From JBKJML01 sp046596415 (GTDB lineage Bacteria > Actinomycetota > Thermoleophilia > Gaiellales > Gaiellaceae), in the NCBI GenBank assembly GCA_046596415.1, contig JBKJML010000030.1:1-12177 (forward strand): 12,177 nucleotides of DNA, read 5' to 3'. The first letter of the stretch is position 1; every line of letters starts with the position of its first letter. Shown here piece by piece: positions 1-5,406 of this stretch. Position numbers and translations under genes: made by a program. The notes beneath the pieces are model-generated. The model made no database searches. It was not told the DNA's origin and saw only the letters and a program-made list of their open reading frames with translations.

Positions 1-65
1 CGGCTGAAGTCGGGCTCGGGAAGCGTGACCGGGCCGGAGAACAGGGACGGGTAGAGAGAGGACAT
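1..65 (-). CDS. 5' end of an unidentified gene downstream of the RHH regulator (partial)
   Basis: Only the first 21 codons are present; the gene runs off the left edge. The peptide begins MSSLYPSLFSGPVTLPEPDF. The ATG (63-65) is preceded by a strong Shine-Dalgarno, AGGAAGGAG on the minus strand (72-80), at 6 nt spacing, so the start is well supported. The gap to the stop of the RHH gene is 13 bp, so the two are almost certainly co-transcribed. The peptide is too short to name a family. In actinobacteria, HicB-like RHH genes of this shape are often followed by a DUF4097-type beta-repeat protein. That is recall-based context, not something the 21 residues show. Confidence 0.7.
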   Translation of the reverse strand, partial: MSSLYPSLFSGPVTLPEPDFS

Positions 66-78
66 CGGGTGCTCCTTC

Positions 79-540
79 CTAGCTCTGGGCGAAGCCCTGG
101 AGACGGTTGCGGCCGGAGTGACCCCGGCCTTGACGGGGCTCGAGCGCGCGGGCGACCGCCCGCACGAGCCAGTTGTTGACGGAGACGCCCTCGGAGGACG
201 CGGCCACTTCGACCGAGACCTTCAGGCCTTCGGGGAGACGGAGGGTGATCCGTGCCGTCTCGCCGTCGTCGGTCGTCGCGGGGGCGGGCTCGGCCCGCTG
301 CTCCTCGACGAAGACGAGCTCGGGGTCGCGGCCGGAGAGCCTGACGTCGACATGCCCGCTGGTGAGCTGCGCGCTGAGTGAGCCGGCAACTTCCGTGAGC
401 AGGTCGAGCAGCCGGAGGTGGAGCGACGACTGGAGTGCCTGGCTCAGTCGCTGCCCCGCTTCGGCGGTTGCCTCGTTCCCGAGCGCGGCCGCGGCCGCGA
501 GGTCGGACTGGATTGCTTGGATGTGGGGTGCCAGCTGCAT
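79..540 (-). CDS. HicB-antitoxin-like ribbon-helix-helix regulator with an extra N-terminal domain
   Basis: A 153-residue predicted DNA-binding protein. Residues about 95-133 match a ribbon-helix-helix fold: a beta strand (TARITLRLP), helix 1 (about 104-116), a turn, and helix 2 beginning SVNNWLVRAV, as in HicB and Arc/MetJ antitoxins. Residues 1-60 look alpha-helical; about 61-80 (HVDVRLSGRDPELVFV) look beta-like and are joined to the RHH by an acidic, Pro/Ala linker. RHH proteins act as dimers on short tandem or inverted operators and usually repress their own promoter. No HicA-type mRNA interferase lies beside it, so this is more likely a regulator or partner protein than half of a classic HicAB pair. 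The ATG at 538-540 has no Shine-Dalgarno, but a promoter is placed to start transcription at the ATG, suggesting leaderless translation. It probably forms an operon with the gene at 1-65. Family assignment is by motif only. Confidence 0.8.
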   Translation of the reverse strand: MQLAPHIQAIQSDLAAAAALGNEATAEAGQRLSQALQSSLHLRLLDLLTEVAGSLSAQLTSGHVDVRLSGRDPELVFVEEQRAEPAPATTDDGETARITLRLPEGLKVSVEVAASSEGVSVNNWLVRAVARALEPRQGRGHSGRNRLQGFAQS

Positions 541-575
541 GACGTCACTATGACATCATAGATGGCATCTGTCAA
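540..575 (-). promoter_or_regulatory. Promoter for the RHH regulator gene, probably leaderless
   Basis: On the minus strand an exact consensus -35, TTGACA (570-575), is followed by a 17-bp spacer and a -10-like CATAGT (547-552; matches TATAAT at 4 of 6 positions). A start 7 nt downstream falls at position 540, the A of the ATG. No Shine-Dalgarno precedes this ATG, consistent with a leaderless mRNA, which is common in actinobacteria. A perfect 14-bp palindrome, CTATGACATCATAG (548-561), covers most of the -10 and the adjoining spacer, a natural place for repression. Confidence 0.6.
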
Positions 576-595
576 GTCATTGTGGCGTCATTGTG
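540..595. promoter_or_regulatory. Array of GTCA-type elements, candidate RHH operator
   Basis: GTCATTGTG occurs perfectly at 576-584 and 587-595, an 11-bp step. A related GTCACTATG lies at 544-552 (7 of 9 matches), 32 bp from the 576 copy, which is close to three helical turns. Looser relatives sit between them at about 555 (ATCATAGAT) and 565 (GCATCTGT). The region also holds palindromes TGACGTCA (540-547) and CTATGACATCATAG (548-561). The elements would present on one DNA face across the -35, spacer and -10 of the RHH promoter. Arrays of short, helically phased sites are typical RHH operators, so autoregulation is the simplest reading. The array is also upstream of the ABC operon and could affect that too. 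Confidence 0.5.
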
Positions 596-675
596 CCTTC
601 AGGATGACTGCACCGGCCCAGATTCGCCGTCGGCCGCTCGGATTGGTATCGTCGAACACTCGTCGTCGACACCGG

Positions 676-691
676 AAGGAGGGCAGCCATG
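676..691 (+). promoter_or_regulatory. Perfect Shine-Dalgarno of the leader ORF
   Basis: AAGGAGG (676-682) complements the 3' end of 16S rRNA over 7 nt and is spaced 6 nt from the ATG at 689-691. It is one of the strongest ribosome binding sites in the window, yet it is in the wrong frame for the ABC subunit. This argues that the short ORF is really translated. Confidence 0.65.
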
Positions 692-754
692 AACGTGAAT
701 CTCAGCGCCAGTGCGTTCGTTGCGCCGCCCACCGCCGGCGTCGCGTCGCGCTAG
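689..754 (+). CDS. Candidate 21-residue leader peptide upstream of the ABC exporter operon
   Basis: A short ORF starting MNVNLSASAFVAPPTAG and ending at TAG (752-754). It has a perfect Shine-Dalgarno (676-682) and ends about 70 nt before the first ABC subunit begins. It lies in a different frame from that subunit, so it is not a miscalled N-terminus. Its last codons form the left arm of a 9-bp hairpin (733-741 with 758-766), and the stop codon lies in the loop. A ribosome translating or stalled here would melt that hairpin. The peptide contains a PP pair, which can slow ribosomes. The layout of leader ORF, hairpin, then a second hairpin beside a Shine-Dalgarno is that of the translational attenuators known for erm and for some antibiotic-efflux genes. 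No named leader-peptide family is recognised, and function is inferred from layout only. Confidence 0.5.
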   Translation: MNVNLSASAFVAPPTAGVASR

Positions 755-766
755 CTCACGCCGGCG
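733..766 (+). promoter_or_regulatory. Hairpin 1 spanning the end of the leader ORF
   Basis: CGCCGGCGT (733-741) pairs perfectly with ACGCCGGCG (758-766) around a 16-nt loop that contains the leader stop codon. The stem is GC-rich and should be stable in RNA. No T-run follows it, so it is less likely an intrinsic terminator than a regulatory stem affected by ribosome position. Confidence 0.5.
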
Positions 767-796
767 CGATCACCTTCGAGCCTGCGACACCGATCC

Positions 797-825
797 GCGC
801 ACGTCCGTGCGCAGGAGGGCGTTCC
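797..825 (+). promoter_or_regulatory. Hairpin 2 directly abutting the Shine-Dalgarno of the first ABC subunit
   Basis: GCGCACG (797-803) and CGTGCGC (806-812) are exact reverse complements; in RNA this gives a 6-bp stem with a GTCC loop. The 3' arm ends at 812 and the strong Shine-Dalgarno AGGAGGG begins at 813, so the folded stem would stack against the ribosome binding site. The 5' arm could alternatively pair with upstream segments such as GCGCG (764-768, the right side of hairpin 1) or GTGCG (711-715, inside the leader ORF). This offers a plausible switch between closed and open forms. A structural inference only. Confidence 0.45.
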
Positions 826-2580
826 ATCTCCGTCGACCCGCCAGACCTATCACTCCGCCCAACACTCCGCGGCCTCTTCCCCCTCTGGTGGGGCGAGCGC
901 CGCCTGGTCGGGATCGGCCTCGCGTGCGCGCTCGCCTTCACCGGCCTCTCGATCACGATCCCGATCCTCACTCAGCGGGTGATCGACGAGTCGATCGACG
1001 GCACCCACCGGAACCGGTTGCTCCCCTACCTCGGCGCGATCGCCGTCATCGCCGTGCTCCGCTTCGCCGTCAACTTCACCCGCCGCTACGCAACCGCGCG
1101 GGTCGGCATCAACGTCGAGGCTCGGCTGCGCGGGATGCTCTACCAGGGCTACCTGACCTACCCACGCGCGTTCTACGACCGGCACTCGACCGGTGAGGTC
1201 GTGTCGCGGGCCACAAACGACATCTACCCCGTCCGGTACTTCATCGGCTGGGGCGTCGTGCAGGCCTGCCAGAGCGCGATGATGATCGTCGCCGCCGGAA
1301 TCGTGCTGCTCGTCGTGAACCCGACGCTGGCGCTCTGGGCGGCGGTGGCGATGCCTGCGATCGCGGTCCTGACGTGGTTCTTCGCGCACCGCGTCTTCCC
1401 GATCTCACGGGTCGTGCAGGCGCGGAAAGCCGACCTGACCGAGGCCTCCGACGAGGCTGTGGTCGGGATCGAGATGGTGCAGGCGTTCGGCCGGGAGGCC
1501 GACGTTCGCGCCCGTTTCGGCGGCCGCGCCGAGGCGGTGCGCCACGAGACGATGCGCCAGGCGTCGGTCGAGGCGCGCTTCCTGCCCGGCCTCCTCTTCC
1601 TCCCCACGCTCGGGATCGCTGCGGTGCTCTGGTTCGGCGGCCACGACGTGATCGGCGGCCAGCTGACGAAGGGCGAGTTTGCGCTCTTCGTCACCCTGCT
1701 CCTCCAGCTCGTCTGGCCGCTCGAGGCGCTCGGCTGGATCATCAACCTGGGCCAGCGCGCCGTGGCCTCGGCCGGACGAAGCTTCGCCTGGCTCGACGGG
1801 ATCGAGTCGCTGCCCGAGCCGGCGGCGCCGAGGTCGCTTCCCCCCGGGCCGCTCCCGATCCGCTTCGAGGACGTCCACTTCAGCTACGGCACCGGCGCCG
1901 AGGTGCTGCGCGGCGTCGACCTCGCAATCGAGCCGGGGCAGATCGTCGCGGTCTGCGGCGGCACCGGCGCCGGCAAGACCTCGCTCCTCAACCTGCTGCC
2001 CCGCTTCTACGACCCGACCGGCGGACGTGTGCTCGTCGGAGGCATCGACACGAGCGAAGTGGGCGTCCGGGAGCTGCGCTCCGCCGTCGCGCTCGTCACG
2101 CAACGTCCCGTCCTCTTCTCCGTCCTGCTGCGCGAGAACCTGCTCGCCGCGCGGCCCGAGGCCCCGTGGGAGGACGTGCTCGCCGCGTGCGACGCGGCAG
2201 GCGTCTCGGCATTCGTCGACGACCTGCCGAGCGGCTACGACACGTTGATCGGCGAGCGCGGCGTCAACCTCTCGGGCGGCCAGCGCCAGCGGGTCGCGCT
2301 CGCGCGCGCCCTTGTCGCAGGAGCCCGGGTGCTCGTGCTCGACGACCCGATGTCGGCGGTCGACACCCAGACCGAGCGGCTACTCGTCGAGAACCTCCGA
2401 CCCGCCGTCGCCGGTCGCACCGTACTGATCGCCTCGCAGCGGCTGTCGACGATCGAGGTCGCCGACCGCGCCGTCGTGCTCGTCGACGGGCGGGTGGTCG
2501 AGGATGGCCGCCCCGCCGACCTCCTCCGCGCCGGCGGGCCCTTCACCGCACTTTTCGGAGACGAAGTTGCAGCAGCGTAA
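826..2580 (+). CDS. ABC exporter half-transporter, subunit A (degenerate-site NBD)
   Basis: A fused permease-ATPase of the ABCB/MdlA type, the first half of a heterodimeric exporter in the cytoplasmic membrane. An N-terminal six-helix transmembrane domain is followed by one ATPase domain. Seen motifs: Walker A GGTGAGKT (1957-1980), Q-loop VTQRPVLF (from about 2095), signature LSGGQ (2269-2283) and Walker B VLVLDD (2329-2346). The catalytic Glu is replaced by Asp (2344-2346) and the H-loop His by Gln in IASQRLS (2437-2439). These changes are typical of the non-hydrolysing site of heterodimeric exporters such as TM287/288 and BmrCD. The frame is open from 562, but the upstream translation is Arg/Cys-rich and overlaps the leader ORF. 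The only well-placed start behind the Shine-Dalgarno at 813-819 is ATC at 826, giving 584 residues, the usual family length. ATG 562 or 604 are the conventional alternatives. Substrate is unknown; drugs, lipids or peptides are all possible. Confidence 0.88.
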   Translation: MSVDPPDLSLRPTLRGLFPLWWGERRLVGIGLACALAFTGLSITIPILTQRVIDESIDGTHRNRLLPYLGAIAVIAVLRFAVNFTRRYATARVGINVEARLRGMLYQGYLTYPRAFYDRHSTGEVVSRATNDIYPVRYFIGWGVVQACQSAMMIVAAGIVLLVVNPTLALWAAVAMPAIAVLTWFFAHRVFPISRVVQARKADLTEASDEAVVGIEMVQAFGREADVRARFGGRAEAVRHETMRQASVEARFLPGLLFLPTLGIAAVLWFGGHDVIGGQLTKGEFALFVTLLLQLVWPLEALGWIINLGQRAVASAGRSFAWLDGIESLPEPAAPRSLPPGPLPIRFEDVHFSYGTGAEVLRGVDLAIEPGQIVAVCGGTGAGKTSLLNLLPRFYDPTGGRVLVGGIDTSEVGVRELRSAVALVTQRPVLFSVLLRENLLAARPEAPWEDVLAACDAAGVSAFVDDLPSGYDTLIGERGVNLSGGQRQRVALARALVAGARVLVLDDPMSAVDTQTERLLVENLRPAVAGRTVLIASQRLSTIEVADRAVVLVDGRVVEDGRPADLLRAGGPFTALFGDEVAAA

Positions 2581-4339
2581 GCACCACACCGGGCTTTCCC
2601 GCCTCACCCTCTATACGGGCGGCCGCCGCCTGCGTCTCACCGTGCTCGCAGTCGCTGCCTGCCTCTCGGCGGCTGCGCCCGTCGTCGGCTGGCACCTCGT
2701 CCGCGACGCCGTCGACAACGGCATGCAGCCCGGAAACGAGGGCCGGCTCGCCCTCGACGTGCTCGGCTACATCGGCGTCAACGCTGCGGCGTGGGGTCTG
2801 GGGACGTTCATGTGGCTCGGCCTCGCGACCTTCGGCCAGCAGGTCGTGCTCGACCTGCGCCGCCACCTCTTCGACCACCTGACCTCGCTCTCGCTGCGCT
2901 ACTTCTCGCAGCAGAAGGCGGGTTGGATCATCGCGCGCCTGACGAGCGACATCGACGCTCTCTCCGACGTCCTCTCGCAGGGACTGACGACGCTCGTCCA
3001 GAACACGCTCACGCTCACCGCAGCCGTGATCGGGCTCTTCCTGCTCGACTGGCGGCTGGGGCTCGTCGCCCTGATCGTGCTGCCGCCTGGAATCGTCTGC
3101 ACGCGCTTGTTCCAGACGCGTTCCCACGCTGCGTTCACCGACGTGCGGACAAGGATCTCGGCGCTGACCGCGCAGCTCGCAGAGTCTGTGTCAGGCATGG
3201 CGGTAATCCAGGCGTTCAACCGCGAGCGCGCCTTTCAGGACGAATTCGACGCCCTGAACGAGGCCAACCGGGGAGCGAACCGCTACGCCCAGAAACTCTC
3301 GTCGTTCTTCTTCCCGGCGATCGAGTTTCTCGGCGCCACCGCCACGGTGATGGTGCTGTACGCCGGTGCCCGCTTCCACGACGAGGGGAGCCTCACCGTC
3401 GGCACGTTGATCGCCGGTGTCGGGCTGCTCCAGCTCGTCTTCCAGCCGCTCCAGGAGCTCTCGGAGCTGTACGGACAGGTTCAGGCGGCGGGTGCTGCGA
3501 TGGACAAGGTCAGCTCCGTCCTCGACGCCGAGATCGACATCGACGACCGGCCTGATGCGCGCCCGATCGGCCGGATCGAAGGGCATCTGCGGCTCGAGCA
3601 CGTGACGTTCGCGTACGGCGACCACCCCGTCCTGCACGACATCGACATCGAGGTGGCAGCCGGAGGCTGCCTGGCGCTCGTCGGCGAGACCGGCGGCGGC
3701 AAATCGACGACGGCAAAGCTGATCGCACGCTTCTACGACCCGCTCGAGGGGTCGGTCCGCGTCGACGGCACCGACCTGCGCGAGGTACAGCTCGTCGGCT
3801 ACCGCCGGCAACTCGGTGTCGTCCTCCAGGATCCCTTCCTGTTCAGCGGCACGATCGCCGACAACATCCGCTTCGCGCGCCCCGACGCCTCCGACGACGA
3901 AGTACAGGCGACCGCCGCGGCGGTGGGCGTCGACCGGATCGCGGCCCGGTTCGAAGACGGGCTCGACCACATCGTGCGCGAGGGCGGTGCCGGGCTCTCG
4001 GCCGGCGAACGCCAGCTGATCTCGATCGCCCGCGCACTCCTCGCCGACCCGCGGATCCTCATCCTCGATGAGGCGACCTCCAATATCGACCGCCCGACCG
4101 AGATGCTGATCGAGCGCGCGTTCGACACTTTGCTCGCAGGCCGGACGTCGATCATCATCGCCCACCGCCTCGCCACCGTTCGCCGGGCCGACGAGATCCT
4201 CGTCGTCGAGCACGGCCGCATCGTCCAGCGCGGCACCGAGCGCGAGCTCCTCGGGCAGGAGGGGCCGTTCCGCGAGCTTGCGAAGAGCCTGCACGACGCG
4301 GCGCCCGAAGCAACGGCGCGCGAGCTCACCGCCGACTAG
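2567..4339 (+). CDS. ABC exporter half-transporter, subunit B (catalytic NBD)
   Basis: The second half of the exporter: a six-helix transmembrane domain, then an ATPase domain. Walker A is GETGGGKS (3683-3706), the Q-loop is VVLQDPFLF, Walker B is ILILDE with the catalytic Glu at 4070-4072, and the H-loop His lies in IIAHRL (4163-4165). The signature is LSAGE (3995-4009) rather than LSGGQ. Paired with subunit A, this gives one intact ATP site (A signature with B Walker motifs) and one degenerate site (B signature with A Walker motifs). The frame opens with ATG 2504, inside subunit A. TTG 2567 is preferred because GGAG (2557-2560) sits 6 nt upstream, and it gives 590 residues with the first membrane helix at a normal distance. 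It overlaps the subunit A stop by 14 nt, so translational coupling and fixed stoichiometry are likely. ATG 2504 would add 21 Pro/Ser-rich residues. Confidence 0.9.
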   Translation: MQQRKHHTGLSRLTLYTGGRRLRLTVLAVAACLSAAAPVVGWHLVRDAVDNGMQPGNEGRLALDVLGYIGVNAAAWGLGTFMWLGLATFGQQVVLDLRRHLFDHLTSLSLRYFSQQKAGWIIARLTSDIDALSDVLSQGLTTLVQNTLTLTAAVIGLFLLDWRLGLVALIVLPPGIVCTRLFQTRSHAAFTDVRTRISALTAQLAESVSGMAVIQAFNRERAFQDEFDALNEANRGANRYAQKLSSFFFPAIEFLGATATVMVLYAGARFHDEGSLTVGTLIAGVGLLQLVFQPLQELSELYGQVQAAGAAMDKVSSVLDAEIDIDDRPDARPIGRIEGHLRLEHVTFAYGDHPVLHDIDIEVAAGGCLALVGETGGGKSTTAKLIARFYDPLEGSVRVDGTDLREVQLVGYRRQLGVVLQDPFLFSGTIADNIRFARPDASDDEVQATAAAVGVDRIAARFEDGLDHIVREGGAGLSAGERQLISIARALLADPRILILDEATSNIDRPTEMLIERAFDTLLAGRTSIIIAHRLATVRRADEILVVEHGRIVQRGTERELLGQEGPFRELAKSLHDAAPEATARELTAD

Positions 4340-4353
4340 TCAGTAGTCGGTGG
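4329..4353. terminator. Palindrome over the ABC operon stop codon, possible bidirectional terminator
   Basis: CCGCCGACTA (4329-4338) pairs with TAGTCGGTGG (4344-4353) through 10 bp, including one G-T wobble, around a 5-nt loop GTCAG. The stem contains most of the TAG stop of ABC subunit B (4337-4339) and ends 7 bp before the stop of the convergent gene at 4361. There is no T-tract on either side, so it would be the U-poor type often proposed in high-GC actinobacteria. The position between converging genes supports termination. Confidence 0.45.
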
Positions 4354-4360
4354 CCCGGAA

Positions 4361-5338
4361 CTAGAGCCGTACGAGCCCGGCGACGGCGGCGGAGCGCTCG
4401 TCGACACCACGGCAGTAGAGCTTCACGCGGGCGCCGACAACGAGCCCAGCGAGCTTCTCCCGCCATTCCTGCGGGATGAAGCACGAGAGGGTGCGGCCCT
4501 CAGCGCTGACAGCGACGCGGTCGCCGGAGAGCGCGGTGATCGCACCGGCGATCGTCCACTCCGCCTTCGGCTGCTCCTTCGGCTTGTCGCTCGGCTTGTC
4601 GCTGGTGAGGAAGCGGGCGATCGAGTGGAGCTCCGTCGCGGCGCTCGAGCGCTTGCAGATCATCTTCACGGCGTCGCCGACCGAGAGCGCGTGCACCGAC
4701 TCGGCGAGACGCGACGGGACAGAACACGTGAGCGAACGGCTCTTGTCCGTGCTCGAAACCACGATCGAGGCGTCGGAGACGGCCGTGACGAGCCCGGCGA
4801 TGTCGACAGCCTGGACGGCGGGGGCGTGGGACTCGGACCGGCTGAGCTGCACCAGGTCGCCGCCCTTGCAAAGCAGCTTGACGCGATCGCCAACCTCGAC
4901 GCCCTCGAGCTTCTCCGCCTTCGCTGACGGAACGACGCACTTCAACGCCCGGTCGCCGTCGGCGACAGTGATCGAGTCGTCGGAGACGCTCTTCACCGTG
5001 CCGGCGAGTGCCTGCTCGTGGTCGGACTTCTCACGCTTCTCGTCGGAGCCCTTCTCGTCGGCACCGGCGTGGTTGATCGACTGGAGCTCAGGCGAGCGCT
5101 TGCCGCGCTTCGAGCACACGATGCCGACCCGCTTGCCGACTGCGAAACTCTCGGCCCTGTCGACGAGGCGATCCGGAATCCGGCAGCGCAGCGTCTCCTC
5201 GGCCCCCTTGACTGCGATCCACTCCTCGTCGATCGCGACGATCGTTCCACGCGCCTTGAGCAGCGTGGGCCCGACGGCTGCGGCAGGCGCAGCAGCCAGC
5301 AGCGAAACGGCGAACAGCGAGAGCAGGAGGGAGCGCAT
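4361..5338 (-). CDS. Secreted protein with four Cys-pair repeats (OB-like), function unknown
   Basis: A 325-residue protein with a Sec signal peptide (MRSLLLSLFAVSLLAAAPAAA), probable cleavage after residue 21. The mature part is four repeats of about 60 residues, each reading roughly G-x-V-x-x-V-x-x-x-x-I-x-V, then L-x-C-x-(V/I)-P, then VG-x-x-V-(K/G)-(L/I/M)-x-C. Repeat spans are about 29-88, 111-168, 180-241 and 263-322. The cysteine pairs are C52/C75, C134/C157, C205/C228 and C286/C309, always 23 apart, with no other cysteine in the protein. This suggests one disulfide per repeat outside the cell. Charged Lys/Asp/Glu/Pro linkers join repeats 1-2 and 3-4. The beta pattern resembles DUF5666-like or OB-fold repeats, but no family is firmly recognised. 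The start at 5338 is chosen because GGGGA lies 5-6 nt upstream; ATG 5344 has no spacing. It follows the aminopeptidase gene by 68 bp, probably in the same transcript. Confidence 0.78.
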   Translation of the reverse strand: MRSLLLSLFAVSLLAAAPAAAVGPTLLKARGTIVAIDEEWIAVKGAEETLRCRIPDRLVDRAESFAVGKRVGIVCSKRGKRSPELQSINHAGADEKGSDEKREKSDHEQALAGTVKSVSDDSITVADGDRALKCVVPSAKAEKLEGVEVGDRVKLLCKGGDLVQLSRSESHAPAVQAVDIAGLVTAVSDASIVVSSTDKSRSLTCSVPSRLAESVHALSVGDAVKMICKRSSAATELHSIARFLTSDKPSDKPKEQPKAEWTIAGAITALSGDRVAVSAEGRTLSCFIPQEWREKLAGLVVGARVKLYCRGVDERSAAVAGLVRL

Positions 5339-5406
5339 GGACATCCCCGAACATCGCCTGTTCTCGGCCGGCGCCCGATCCCCCGTGGGAGTGACGTGAA
5401 GAAGCT

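Noticed and set aside
1..540. Classic HicAB toxin-antitoxin locus
   Set aside because: The RHH resembles HicB-type antitoxins, but no HicA-like small RNase is visible and the neighbouring gene start does not fit one.
562..825. N-terminal extension of ABC subunit A from ATG 562 or 604
   Set aside because: The translation is Arg/Cys-rich and unlike ABC exporters. It overlaps a short ORF with a perfect Shine-Dalgarno in another frame, and neither ATG has a good ribosome binding site. Kept only as the conventional fallback start.
3191..4294. 367-residue minus-strand open frame opposite ABC subunit B
   Set aside because: It lies wholly antisense to a clearly conserved ATPase domain. Its Asp/Glu/Arg/Val-heavy composition is the usual shadow of GC-rich codons.
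5339..5406. Terminator or promoter between the M29 peptidase and the secreted repeat protein
   Set aside because: Only a short TCCC/GGGA pairing and GC-rich runs are present, and no convincing -10/-35 pair. Not strong enough to call.
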